Shown one piece after another: positions 8,426 through 16,451 of a DNA stretch of 60,927 nt. A program made the translations under genes and the position numbers. Source of the stretch: an uncultured Lachnospiraceae bacterium (lineage in GTDB: Bacteria; Bacillota; Clostridia; Lachnospirales; Lachnospiraceae); contig CANOVJ010000019.1 of NCBI GenBank assembly GCA_947570615.1, forward strand, positions 1 through 60,927. Direction: 5' to 3'. The notes under the pieces were generated by a model that was given only the letters and a program-made list of their open reading frames with translations, searched no databases and was not told the origin of the DNA. Numbering within the stretch: the first letter of the stretch is position 1; each line of letters opens with the position of its first letter.

Positions 8426-9118
8426 TTAACCCAGTAGATCCTTCAGCTCCCACAGATTGCGGATCTCATAATCAATCCGCAGCGGGGTATCATTTTTCTT
8501 TTTTTCCGGGTTGTACCAGCAGCAGCTCACCCGGGCGTTGTTGGCCCCCTGTATATCGCTGGTGAGGGAATCGCCCACCAGCAGAGCCCTTTCCCTTACA
8601 AAATCCGGGATGCGCTGAAAGCACTTTTCGAAATAGACAGGGCTTGGCTTTGGCTCTCCCATCTCCTCCGATACGAAAACATCGTCCAGGAGCTGATCCA
8701 GCCCGGACAGACGCAGCTTGCTTCTCTGGGTGGAGGAAACGCCGTTGGTCAGAGCATACTGCCAAAATCCCTCCTCCTTAAGCTCCCTGCAAAGCCGCTT
8801 TGCGTCATCCCTGAAATAGTATACCTCCCCCAGCGCCTTCTGGTAAAAGTCGGCGAACGCATCCACCGGAATATCCGTGATTCCCAGCCGGGAAAAAAGG
8901 CTCGCAAAGCGTCCGGTGAGAAGCTCCTTCTTCGTAACCTCTCCCCTCTCGTGACGTTTCCAGTAATCGTCGTTGATGGACACGTAGAGAGCCAGGGTAT
9001 CCTCCCCCATGGTTCTTTCGTAGCGCATAAAGCTTCTGGAGAGAGCCTCCCTCTGGGATTTTCCAAAATCCAGCAGGGTCTGATCCACGTCCCACAGTAT
9101 GATATCGAATTTTCTCAT
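8426..9118 (-). CDS. HAD hydrolase, YjjG-type pyrimidine 5'-nucleotidase
   Basis: 230 aa. HAD motif I is DVDQTLLDF, motif II is LTNGVS, motif III is the Lys in GEPKPSPVYF, and motif IV is LLVGDSLTSDIQG. The sequence fits the YjjG/YfnB group, which dephosphorylates non-canonical or excess pyrimidine nucleotides. The start at 9118 with TGGAGCGG upstream is preferred. The frame is open for 44 more codons, but that extension is the translation of a GC-rich palindromic repeat and is not protein-like. It lies 28 bases before the WYL regulator start. Confidence 0.87.
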   Translation of the reverse strand: MRKFDIILWDVDQTLLDFGKSQREALSRSFMRYERTMGEDTLALYVSINDDYWKRHERGEVTKKELLTGRFASLFSRLGITDIPVDAFADFYQKALGEVYYFRDDAKRLCRELKEEGFWQYALTNGVSSTQRSKLRLSGLDQLLDDVFVSEEMGEPKPSPVYFEKCFQRIPDFVRERALLVGDSLTSDIQGANNARVSCCWYNPEKKKNDTPLRIDYEIRNLWELKDLLG

Positions 9119-9131
9119 AACCGCTCCAATC

Positions 9132-9256
9132 CGCGCGCTCCGTCGCGCGTGATACGATGTTAAATCGAGCAGGGGAGGCTTTTTCCCCTGCTCACCGCGC
9201 GCCCCATGCGCCGCTTTAGCGGCATACTTCCTCTGCATGGGACTGCGCATAAAAAA
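9132..9256. repeat. Structured dispersed repeat, copy 1
   Basis: A cluster of short palindromes: CGCGCG arms (9132-9137/9144-9149), a 9-bp GAGCAGGGG/CCCCTGCTC stem (9167-9175/9185-9193) and a GCCGC/GCGGC stem (9210-9214/9219-9223), then the box TCCTCTGC-N6-CTGCGCATAAAA (9229-9254). The same box with the same 6-base spacing, also beside GC palindromes and a hairpin, occurs at 37637-37662. It lies in the 5' region of the HAD gene. Confidence 0.65.
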
Positions 9257-9263
9257 CGAGGCT

Positions 9264-9302
9264 GTGAAAAATGAAGATTTATTCCCATCTCCGTTTTTTC
9301 AC
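9264..9302 (-). terminator. Hairpin after the small membrane ORF
   Basis: GTGAAAAA (9264-9271) pairs with TTTTTCAC (9295-9302). On the minus strand the hairpin is followed a few bases later by six Ts. It fits an intrinsic terminator for the small ORF that ends at 9332. Confidence 0.5.
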
Positions 9303-9331
9303 AACCCTTTTCTGATCAGCATACATATCGC

Positions 9332-9478
9332 TTACGCGTCTGCACCGCTCTGCCCGCTCTCAAGCTGTTTATTTTTATTTTTGCGAAGCCGGATCCCGAT
9401 AAAAATCGCAACTCCCCCCAGCGCCGCAATGATAACCAGCAGGAGCAGATAAGATAAAAATGTATTGATAAATGCCAA
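9332..9478 (-). CDS. Small single-pass membrane protein, 48 aa
   Basis: A TTG start at 9478 is preceded by GGAGGTGAAGAAA, one of the best ribosome binding sites in the window. The 48-aa product has a hydrophobic helix (about residues 3-29: INTFLSYLLLLVIIAALGGV and on), then a basic RLRKNKNK segment and a short polar tail, giving an N-out or N-in single-pass topology. I believe similar tiny proteins are common in Lachnospiraceae and often carry unreliable names; the function is unknown. It lies between the MutS-like gene (46 bases upstream) and the HAD gene. Confidence 0.7.
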   Translation of the reverse strand: MAFINTFLSYLLLLVIIAALGGVAIFIGIRLRKNKNKQLESGQSGADA

Positions 9479-9523
9479 TTTCTTCACCTCCACATCAACG
9501 TCAGCTTTCTTTCTCCTATCATA

Positions 9524-11230
9524 TCATTCCATCAGAGCACAGTCAAGCCTGTGCCACACTCCCGACGTCAGAAAATCTCCCGCCATGGCCTCCGCCTCCC
9601 GGATGATCTGTTCGTCATAGCCCATAATCCCCAGAAGCCGGATGGCGTTTCGGGTACTTGCCCGTCCTTCCATGATCTTATAGCTGAAATAGATATCGTT
9701 CTCCTCGATCCTTTCCGAAAAGTGGTAATTCCGATAGCAGTCCGTCAGCAGATGGGTCAGCTCGATATCATGGGTTGCCGCAAAACACATACAGTTTCTG
9801 CGGGCCATACTGCGCAGGATCTGTGTGGAGGCGGCGATCCTCTCCACCGTATTGGTGCCGCGCAGCACCTCGTCCACAAAGCACAACACCGGCAGATTCT
9901 CTCCCTCTTCCGAGAGCATGTCCAGAATCCGCTTTAAGGACTTGATTTCCACCATGTAATAGCTGTCCCCTCCCTGCACGTTGTCCCGAAGACTCATGGA
10001 GGAGGCGATGCGGAACATGGCTCCCGTATACTCCCTGGCCAGAACCGTGTGAATGGTCTGCGCCAGGATACCGTTTAAGGCCACCGTCTTTAAAAAGGTG
10101 GACTTGCCCGAGGCGTTGGAACCGGTGATCAGCACGCTTTCAGCCGTATCGATATCGTTGGCCACCGGCTCTGTGATCAGGGGGTGGTAAATCTCCCTGG
10201 CCCTGAAACACAGACGCTCTGTAAACGCAGGGACACAGTATACCTCAAGCGATTCCCTGTAGGCTCCCACCGCAATCAGGGCCTCGATCCTTCCAAGAAT
10301 CGTGATCATGGTATCGATCTCGGAAATATGCCTGCGCACCTGTGAGAGCATCTGATTGAACTTGATCAGATCCAGATGAAAGCCCATCCGGAAAAAGTCC
10401 AACAGCATATCCAGAGGATTCCCCGAACCGGACATACGCCCCTGGGACATGATGATAAAGGAGCCTCTCTTATAGCTGCCCATGGCGGCCGCGCTCTTTT
10501 TCAGAAGAGCCATCTCCTCCTTAAGCGCCTCCGCTCCGGAGAGCTTTAAGCCCTTCACAGTCTCCAACAGCCGAAACACGTAGGAAAAGCTGGTGATATA
10601 GGGGTCGATCTCATTTTTCACCCGAAAATAGGTGACATTGTTATAGATCAGGATACATACCAGGAACACCAGCCCCATGGGCAGATTTACGAACAGCGAG
10701 AGCACGGCGGCGGCCAGCAGAAGCAGCGACAGGTAATGGCCGCTGTTGCTGCGCTCCCCGAGCTGGTCCAGGTGATCCAGATAATCGTAAATGGAAAACT
10801 TCCCGGTTCCTCCCAGCCTGCTGAATACGTACTGGCTGGAGACACGCTCATCGGGGTGGTTTCTGAAAAATTCTATGATCTCCTCCCGGCGGCAAAGCTC
10901 CGCCTCCGTCGTGCAGGGCACCCGGAGCATATAGTAGAGATATTCCTCTCCGGCCGCCGACCAGGTATAATTCATCCTCCGGAACACTTCGTCCATATTC
11001 AGATCGTTCCAGGTGATATCGTCGATCTCCACATCCCTGGGGTGCTTCAGATAATAGTGCGAGATCCCGGCGAACTGCTCCGGCTTATATTCCTTCTGAG
11101 GTAAGGATCCGTAGTCTCTGCAGAGCCGCTCCCTGAATCTTTTTTCCGACTTTCTGTAATCAAGCAGGCCCTTCACGAACAAAAGCGCAAGGGCCCCGGC
11201 CATCACGGCAACAAAAACAAGATATTCCAT
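9524..11230 (-). CDS. Membrane-anchored MutS-family ATPase
   Basis: 568 aa. An N-terminal membrane helix (residues about 3-20) and a second hydrophobic pair (about 170-210) precede a MutS domain V ATPase: Walker A GSNASGKST (about residue 368), the MutS-specific SSMSLRDNVQGGDSYYMVE segment, Walker B VLCFVDEVLRGTN, and the AATHD switch. It lacks the mismatch-recognition domains of MutS1 and the Smr domain of MutS2, so a role in mismatch repair is doubtful; these MutS-related membrane proteins have no established function. The start follows GGAGG (spacing 5). It is the last long gene of the punA-cdd-mtaD group (35-base gap). Confidence 0.85.
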   Translation of the reverse strand: MEYLVFVAVMAGALALLFVKGLLDYRKSEKRFRERLCRDYGSLPQKEYKPEQFAGISHYYLKHPRDVEIDDITWNDLNMDEVFRRMNYTWSAAGEEYLYYMLRVPCTTEAELCRREEIIEFFRNHPDERVSSQYVFSRLGGTGKFSIYDYLDHLDQLGERSNSGHYLSLLLLAAAVLSLFVNLPMGLVFLVCILIYNNVTYFRVKNEIDPYITSFSYVFRLLETVKGLKLSGAEALKEEMALLKKSAAAMGSYKRGSFIIMSQGRMSGSGNPLDMLLDFFRMGFHLDLIKFNQMLSQVRRHISEIDTMITILGRIEALIAVGAYRESLEVYCVPAFTERLCFRAREIYHPLITEPVANDIDTAESVLITGSNASGKSTFLKTVALNGILAQTIHTVLAREYTGAMFRIASSMSLRDNVQGGDSYYMVEIKSLKRILDMLSEEGENLPVLCFVDEVLRGTNTVERIAASTQILRSMARRNCMCFAATHDIELTHLLTDCYRNYHFSERIEENDIYFSYKIMEGRASTRNAIRLLGIMGYDEQIIREAEAMAGDFLTSGVWHRLDCALME

Positions 11231-11265
11231 TTAAGCCTCCATACCGCATCGGCGGCGCAAACAGT

Positions 11266-12561
11266 TTAACCGATCAGTCTTCTTCTGATCTGCTCTGCCT
11301 TCTCATAAATCTCCTCCGGCGCTGTCCCGGTATGGAAAATCCCTTTTTCATAGAGGATCGCCCCGTTAATCATGGTCATGATCACATTCTGCTTGCTGCC
11401 GCTGTACACCAGATTCTTTACGATATTGTTAAGGGGCCGCATGTTGGGCTGGTTTAAATCGATCAGGATCATGTCCGCCGCCTTCCCCGGGGCGAGCACA
11501 TCCGTATCGGGAAGACCCATGGCCAGGGAGCCGTTCACCGTGGCCATCTTAAGCACCTCCCTGGCGTCCACCGCAGCCGCGTCCATCTCCCGCAGTTTGG
11601 CCAGACCGGTCACCAGGAACATTTCCCGGAACATGTCCAGACAGTTGTTGCTGGCAGGGCCGTCGGTTCCGATGGCCACCCTCACCCCCGCCTTTAAAAA
11701 GTCGCCTATGGGCGCAATACCGCTGGCAAGCTTGGTGTTTGAGCCGGGATTGGTCACCGCATACAGGCCCTTTTCCTTCATGACGGCGATCTCCTCCGGC
11801 GTCACAAAGACGCAGTGATAACCGCCGCCGCCATAGTCAAACATTCCCAGGCTGTCCAGAAAGGCGATCGGCGTCATCCCATGGCGCTGCTTACACTCCT
11901 CCACCTCCTGACGGGTCTCCGAAAGATGGGTAAATACGGGGGCCTTATATTGATGGGCAAGATCCGCGATGGCTTCGAGCAGCTCCCTGGAGCTGGTGTA
12001 CTCGGCATGGACTCCCAGCATGAAGGACTGGAGAGGACTTTTGCCGTTGAGCCTTACATACCGTTCCTGCGTCTGGGACGCGGACTGACTGGCCGCCACC
12101 TGCACACAGCGCATTCCCATATTGTCGAACGCATCCGCAATGGTCTCCGGCGTCAGATACATGTCAAACACCGCCGTGATCCCGCTGGTGAGGTATTCCA
12201 GGACAGCCAGCCTGGAGAGCTCATAGATATCCTCCCCGGTCATCTTCGCCTCCACCGGGAAGATCTGTTTATTGAGCCAGTCGTGGAGCGGCATGTCGTC
12301 TGCCAGGGAGCGCAGAAGCGTCATGCCCGAGTGAGTGTGGGCGTCCTTGAAGCCGGGCATCAGCAGATTCCCCTTACAGTCGATCTCCCGGTCCCAACGG
12401 GCGGGTCTTTCAGGCATTCCTGCGCCCTGCTCCTCTGCCCCCTTCCCCACATATGAAATTTTGTCGTCCTTTACCCATATCTCTCCCAGAAAAATTTCTC
12501 TGAGCTGTCCGCCCTGTTCCTCCATGGTGAGGATTCTGGCGTTATAAAATCTGATATTCAT
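11266..12561 (-). CDS. mtaD: Amidohydrolase, MTA/SAH deaminase type
   Basis: 431 aa, metal-dependent amidohydrolase. The metal site is visible as GFKDAHTHSGMT (HxH), FTHLSET, the HCVFVT His and GTDGPASNN (catalytic Asp). The family deaminates S-adenosylhomocysteine, 5'-methylthioadenosine or related purines (MtaD/SsnA/guanine deaminase-like). Its place between cytidine deaminase and the MutS-like gene, in an operon with purine nucleoside phosphorylase, supports a nucleoside substrate. The start follows GGGGAAAAATT. The exact substrate is not certain. Confidence 0.8.
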   Translation of the reverse strand: MNIRFYNARILTMEEQGGQLREIFLGEIWVKDDKISYVGKGAEEQGAGMPERPARWDREIDCKGNLLMPGFKDAHTHSGMTLLRSLADDMPLHDWLNKQIFPVEAKMTGEDIYELSRLAVLEYLTSGITAVFDMYLTPETIADAFDNMGMRCVQVAASQSASQTQERYVRLNGKSPLQSFMLGVHAEYTSSRELLEAIADLAHQYKAPVFTHLSETRQEVEECKQRHGMTPIAFLDSLGMFDYGGGGYHCVFVTPEEIAVMKEKGLYAVTNPGSNTKLASGIAPIGDFLKAGVRVAIGTDGPASNNCLDMFREMFLVTGLAKLREMDAAAVDAREVLKMATVNGSLAMGLPDTDVLAPGKAADMILIDLNQPNMRPLNNIVKNLVYSGSKQNVIMTMINGAILYEKGIFHTGTAPEEIYEKAEQIRRRLIG

Positions 12562-12583
12562 AATTTTTCCCCATTATGTTGTG

Positions 12584-13024
12584 TTATCTGAGATTCTCCG
12601 GCCCAAAGCTCTCCGGAAGAAGCTCGCTTAAGCGAAACAGCTTATAATCCGCTTCCCCTCTGGCCACGATCACCACCAGCGTCTGCGGATCCGCAAACTC
12701 ACGCATCACCTGCCTGCACACGCCGCAGGGAAAGGAATACTGACTGATCTCCTCCCCCTTTGGGCTGCCCACAACCGCAACCGCCTTAAGGGCACGCTTT
12801 CCCTCGCTGACCGCCTTGAAAATGGCAGTGCGCTCCGCGCAGACGGTGGGCGTGTAGGAGGCGTTTTCAATGTTACAGCCGGTGTAAATCCGAAGATCGG
12901 ATGTGAGCGCCGCCGCCCCCACCATATACCCGGAGTAGGGGACATAGGCCTTTTTGCGCGCCTCCATGGCCGAACGGATCAGTTCCCTTACCGGAAGATC
13001 CTGGGGCAAATCCCTCTCTGTCAT
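12584..13024 (-). CDS. cdd: Cytidine deaminase
   Basis: 146 aa, the compact tetrameric form of the enzyme that converts cytidine/deoxycytidine to uridine/deoxyuridine. Zinc-binding and catalytic motifs are CNIENASYTPTVCAERTAI (with CAE) and PCGVCRQ. The start follows AAGGAGG with 9-base spacing. It is 15 bases after punA and 22 bases before mtaD, a pyrimidine/purine salvage operon. Confidence 0.94.
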   Translation of the reverse strand: MTERDLPQDLPVRELIRSAMEARKKAYVPYSGYMVGAAALTSDLRIYTGCNIENASYTPTVCAERTAIFKAVSEGKRALKAVAVVGSPKGEEISQYSFPCGVCRQVMREFADPQTLVVIVARGEADYKLFRLSELLPESFGPENLR

Positions 13025-13039
13025 AGCCTGCCGCCTCCT

Positions 13040-13861
13040 TCAAAACGCGCCGATGGACTCGGTGACAAGCTGCCGGAACAGAGGCGCCGCCTGATTGGAG
13101 GCCGCCTGAACCTCCTCATGGGTCAGCGGATTGTCCGTCATTCCCGCCGCAAGGTTGGCCACGCAGGAGATCCCGCAGATGCGCATTCCCATATGGTTGG
13201 CCGCAATGGCCTCCACCACCGTGCTCATTCCCACAGCGTCCGCCCCAAGGCCGCGAAGCATCTTAATCTCCGCCGGAGACTCGAAGGAAGGGCCCGTGAG
13301 CTGCACATAGATCCCCTCCTTAAGAGGAATACCGCACTCCCGTGCCTTCGTGCGGATCACATCCTGCAGGGAAGGATCATAAACTTTACTCATGTCCGGG
13401 AAGCGCACGCCCAGCTCGTCGATATTCGCGCCGATCAGCGGATTGGGCGCAAAGCAGGAAATATGATCGGTGATCAGCATAAAATTCCCTGCCGCGAAGG
13501 AAGGATTGATCCCCCCGGAGGCGTTGGTCAGAAACAGGATTTCTGCTCCCATGAGCTTCATCAGCCGGGCGGGAAGCACCACATCCGTGATGGGATAGCC
13601 TTCGTAGTAATGAACTCTTCCCTTCATGCACACCACCGGAACGTCCTTCACATAGCCAAAGATAAACTTCCCCTCGTGGCCGGGAACCGTGGAAACCGGA
13701 AAATCCCGGATCTCACTGTAGGCGATCTCCCCCTTTACCTCTATACTGTCCGCATAGTTTCCGAGCCCGGATCCTAAAACCAGCGCCACCCTGGGCTGAA
13801 AGGGAAGCCTGTCCTTAATGCTCTCGTAGCACTTTACTACCTTCTCATATACCTGATTCAT
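13040..13861 (-). CDS. punA: Purine nucleoside phosphorylase
   Basis: 273 aa, trimeric-type PNP that splits inosine/guanosine with phosphate into base and ribose-1-phosphate. Motifs: LVLGSGLGNYADS (phosphate site), TVPGHEGKF, KGRVHYYEGY, TNASGGINP, GPSFESPAEI and the base-specificity region GMSTVVEAI. The ATG at 13861 starts the usual N-terminus (MNQVYEKVVKCYESI); a longer in-frame start at 13900 would run into the promoter. It heads the salvage operon. Confidence 0.93.
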   Translation of the reverse strand: MNQVYEKVVKCYESIKDRLPFQPRVALVLGSGLGNYADSIEVKGEIAYSEIRDFPVSTVPGHEGKFIFGYVKDVPVVCMKGRVHYYEGYPITDVVLPARLMKLMGAEILFLTNASGGINPSFAAGNFMLITDHISCFAPNPLIGANIDELGVRFPDMSKVYDPSLQDVIRTKARECGIPLKEGIYVQLTGPSFESPAEIKMLRGLGADAVGMSTVVEAIAANHMGMRICGISCVANLAAGMTDNPLTHEEVQAASNQAAPLFRQLVTESIGAF

Positions 13862-13902
13862 AAAACACCCCGTCCTTTCCGTGGATTTCTTCTGTCCCAT
13901 TC

Positions 13903-13931
13903 ATACTATCACACAAAAGCATCCCCCGCAA
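13903..13931 (-). promoter_or_regulatory. punA operon promoter
   Basis: Minus strand TTGCGG (13926-13931), a 17-base spacer, TAGTAT (13903-13908). The -35 lies just beyond the spoIVA terminator. Confidence 0.5.
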
Positions 13932-13934
13932 CTT

Positions 13935-13989
13935 AAAAACGCCCGCGGCGGCAGGACAGAAACACGCTCTGTCCGGGCCGCAGGGGCGC
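13935..13989 (-). terminator. spoIVA intrinsic terminator
   Basis: Minus strand: GGACAGA/TCTGTCC stem with CGGC/GCCG and GCGCCC/GGGCG outer pairs, then five Ts at 13935-13939. It lies about 75 bases after the spoIVA stop. Confidence 0.75.
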
Positions 13990-14063
13990 TTTGGATCGGC
14001 AAATCCACGATCCATACCGTATCCGGCTGGCACGGGAACGACCGATGAAACCCGTCATCCCTT

Positions 14064-15551
14064 TTATATAATAATGCAGACCATCCCGCCGTTGGAGTCG
14101 TTGACGATCTTCTGCATGGTCTCCTGGAGCTTTAGCTGGCTCTCATCCCCGATCATGGTGAGCTTTCCGGTGATACCGTCGTTCACAAGCTGTTCCACGG
14201 ATTTTCCGAAAATGTTTGTCTCCCAGATCCCCGCCTCGCTCTGGCTGGAGTCGGAGATAAAGCGGATCAGATCCTGGGCCTGCTCCTCCGAACCCACGAT
14301 GGGCGAAATCTCCGTCTCGATGTTGGCCCGGATCATGTGGATGCTCGGGCTCTCCGCCCGGATCTTTACCCCGAACTTGTTGCCGTGGCGGATCACCTCC
14401 GGCTTGTCGAGCCTGATCTCATCCCGCTCCGGCGTCACCACCCCGTACCCCTTCTGCCGCACGGAGTCGATGGCGTGGAGAACCTTTACATATTCCTTTT
14501 TCATCTTCGCCATTTCCTTCAGGACCGACAGCAGGTGATATTCGTTGTCGATGTTCTCTCCCACCATATCGCTGAGCATCTCATAGTAGTAAGCGTCGTC
14601 CACATCCAGCCAGACTCTGATACAGCCATCCGCCATGTTGATACTGTCCATCTTGCATTTTTTGATAAACGGGCCCTCCAGAGTGACGGGATTGTTCTTC
14701 ACGTCCCGGATGCAGTTGTACTGCTGCATGATCTCCTTCACGCGCCCGATCAGATCCACCTTCATCCTGTGTCCCGCCGGCAGCATCTCCACCCACTTGG
14801 GCATATAAAATTCGATCATGGTCAGGGGGAACTCATAGAGAATGTTCTCAAGGATCTGATTGATATCCTCCTTCTTGAGCTGTTCGCAGTTTACCGGCAT
14901 CACTGATACCGCGTATTTGTTCCCGATCTCCTCCGCAATCCTTACCGCTTCCTCCCCGTAGGGCTTCGCCGTGTTTAAAAGCACCACGAATGGCTTTTTG
15001 AGCTTTTTCAGCTCCCTGATGGTGCGCTCCTCCGCGGCAAGATAGTTTTCTCTGGGAATATCCCCAAAGCTGCCGTCGCAGGTGATCACGATTCCGATGG
15101 TGGAATGATCATTGATGACCTTACGGGTTCCGATCTCCGCCGCCTGGGTAAAAGGGATCTCCTCCGCAAACCAGGGAGTCTTTACCATGCGCTCCGCGTC
15201 GTCCTCCATGTGGCCGCTGGCGCCGTCCACCATATAGCCCACGCAGTCGATAAGCCTTACCCTGGCCTCAATTCCATCCCCCAGGGAAAGCTTCGCCGCC
15301 TCCTTGGGAATAAACTTGGGCTCCGTGGTGGTGATTGTCTTTCCTCCCGCGCTCTGGGGAAGCTCATCCACCACCCGCTCCTTTTCATAGGATTCCACCA
15401 TATTCGGCAGCACCATCAGATCCATAAACCGTTTGATGAATGTGGATTTTCCAGTCCGAACCGGCCCTACGACGCCTATGTAGATTTCCCCGCCGCACCT
15501 TGACTGGATGTCGTTGTACAGATCGTATTCTCTCTTTGCATTTATGTCCAT
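14064..15551 (-). CDS. spoIVA: Stage IV sporulation protein A (spore coat ATPase)
   Basis: 495 aa, almost the length of the Bacillus protein (492). SpoIVA is a cytoskeletal ATPase that polymerises on the outer forespore membrane as the base layer of the coat. The Walker A is GPVRTGKST, in the same N-terminal setting as Bacillus (IYIGVVGPVRTGKSTFIK); the C-terminal NGGMVCIII ends with the hydrophobic tail that anchors it. ATG 15551 follows GGGAGAG; a GTG 12 bases upstream is an alternative. A SigE-like promoter lies upstream. Proximity to der and gpsA matches Bacillus gene order. Confidence 0.96.
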   Translation of the reverse strand: MDINAKREYDLYNDIQSRCGGEIYIGVVGPVRTGKSTFIKRFMDLMVLPNMVESYEKERVVDELPQSAGGKTITTTEPKFIPKEAAKLSLGDGIEARVRLIDCVGYMVDGASGHMEDDAERMVKTPWFAEEIPFTQAAEIGTRKVINDHSTIGIVITCDGSFGDIPRENYLAAEERTIRELKKLKKPFVVLLNTAKPYGEEAVRIAEEIGNKYAVSVMPVNCEQLKKEDINQILENILYEFPLTMIEFYMPKWVEMLPAGHRMKVDLIGRVKEIMQQYNCIRDVKNNPVTLEGPFIKKCKMDSINMADGCIRVWLDVDDAYYYEMLSDMVGENIDNEYHLLSVLKEMAKMKKEYVKVLHAIDSVRQKGYGVVTPERDEIRLDKPEVIRHGNKFGVKIRAESPSIHMIRANIETEISPIVGSEEQAQDLIRFISDSSQSEAGIWETNIFGKSVEQLVNDGITGKLTMIGDESQLKLQETMQKIVNDSNGGMVCIII

Positions 15552-15693
15552 CTGCTCTCCCACGCCCTTTCCGCAGCCTGCCGCCCCGGACGGGCTCAGC
15601 AGGCAGTCGCTCTTTGAACGAACCGATCTCTCTTCCGGTCATGTACACGCCGGACTCCATCGGATTCGTCCCTGCCTTTTACATACTTAATCA

Positions 15694-15724
15694 AGTGTAT
15701 GCGGGAAAGGGAAGGGGTTATTAC
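15694..15724 (-). promoter_or_regulatory. Candidate SigE promoter for spoIVA
   Basis: Minus strand CATACACT (15694-15701) fits the SigE -10 consensus CATACAHT. The nearest -35-like sequence, GTAATAA (15718-15724), is 16 bases upstream and weak. SpoIVA is a mother-cell gene under SigE in Bacillus. Confidence 0.45.
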
Positions 15725-15761
15725 TGTTTTTCAAAAAGATGAGGAAATCGGCCGCCACACC

Positions 15762-16451
15762 TTACAGGACATAAAGCCGCTGCCCGTTCTCCTTAAGCCA
15801 TCTCCTGTACTGCTTATACTCCGGGCATATGCTCCCCACCAGCTCCCAGAAACAGGCCGAGTGATCCATAAACCGCAGATGGCACAGCTCATGGATGATC
15901 ACATAGTCGCACACCGGCTCCGGGGCCATAATCAGCCGCCAGTTGAAGTTGAGGTTTCCCCGGCCGCTGCAGCTTCCCCAGCGGCTTTTCTGGTCTTTGA
16001 TGTGAATCTCCTTAAAATCCACCCCGGGGATTTCGGCAAACTCCTGCGCCTTCTGCGCGAAAACGCTCTGCGCCTGTCTGCGGTACCATTTTTCAAGGCA
16101 GGCGCGTTTCAGCTCGTAGTCCGCCTCATAGGGTACCCACAGCAGAAGCCTGTCCGTCACACATCTGACCCTTGCCCGGCTGCGCTGCTCCCGGATCACG
16201 CTCAGAACCCGCTTTTCTCCCAGATAGCTGAGCTCGTCGCCGTTTTCCAGCCGCAGTCTCCCTGCCAGGGCCTTTTCCCGTTCCCTCTCCAGCCTTACGG
16301 CGGTGGCCAGGATCCATTCCTCCTTTGAAGCCACGAAGGCGTCGATCCTGCTGCGGCTTACCCAGGAGGGCGCCTTTACGGTCAAATTGCCATCTCTGTC
16401 AAAAGAGATGGCAATGGATTTTCGGTTGCTTCTGATTAACTGATATTGCAT
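15762..16451 (-). CDS. YgjP-like M48-family metallopeptidase (DUF45)
   Basis: 229 aa. The metal-binding motif HELCHLRFMDHS (HExxH-like with a third His) lies near residue 180 and is preceded by IKDQKSRWGSCSGRGNLNFNWRL, the signature of the YgjP/WLM group. The role is poorly defined; the family is called a metal-dependent hydrolase or peptidase. The ATG shares its A with the tyrS stop (TGATG), so translation is probably coupled to tyrS. Confidence 0.86.
   Translation of the reverse strand: MQYQLIRSNRKSIAISFDRDGNLTVKAPSWVSRSRIDAFVASKEEWILATAVRLEREREKALAGRLRLENGDELSYLGEKRVLSVIREQRSRARVRCVTDRLLLWVPYEADYELKRACLEKWYRRQAQSVFAQKAQEFAEIPGVDFKEIHIKDQKSRWGSCSGRGNLNFNWRLIMAPEPVCDYVIIHELCHLRFMDHSACFWELVGSICPEYKQYRRWLKENGQRLYVL

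Noticed and set aside
9119-9250. N-terminal extension of the HAD gene by 44 residues
   Set aside because: It is the translation of the palindromic repeat; the ATG at 9118 with its own ribosome binding site starts the HAD fold.
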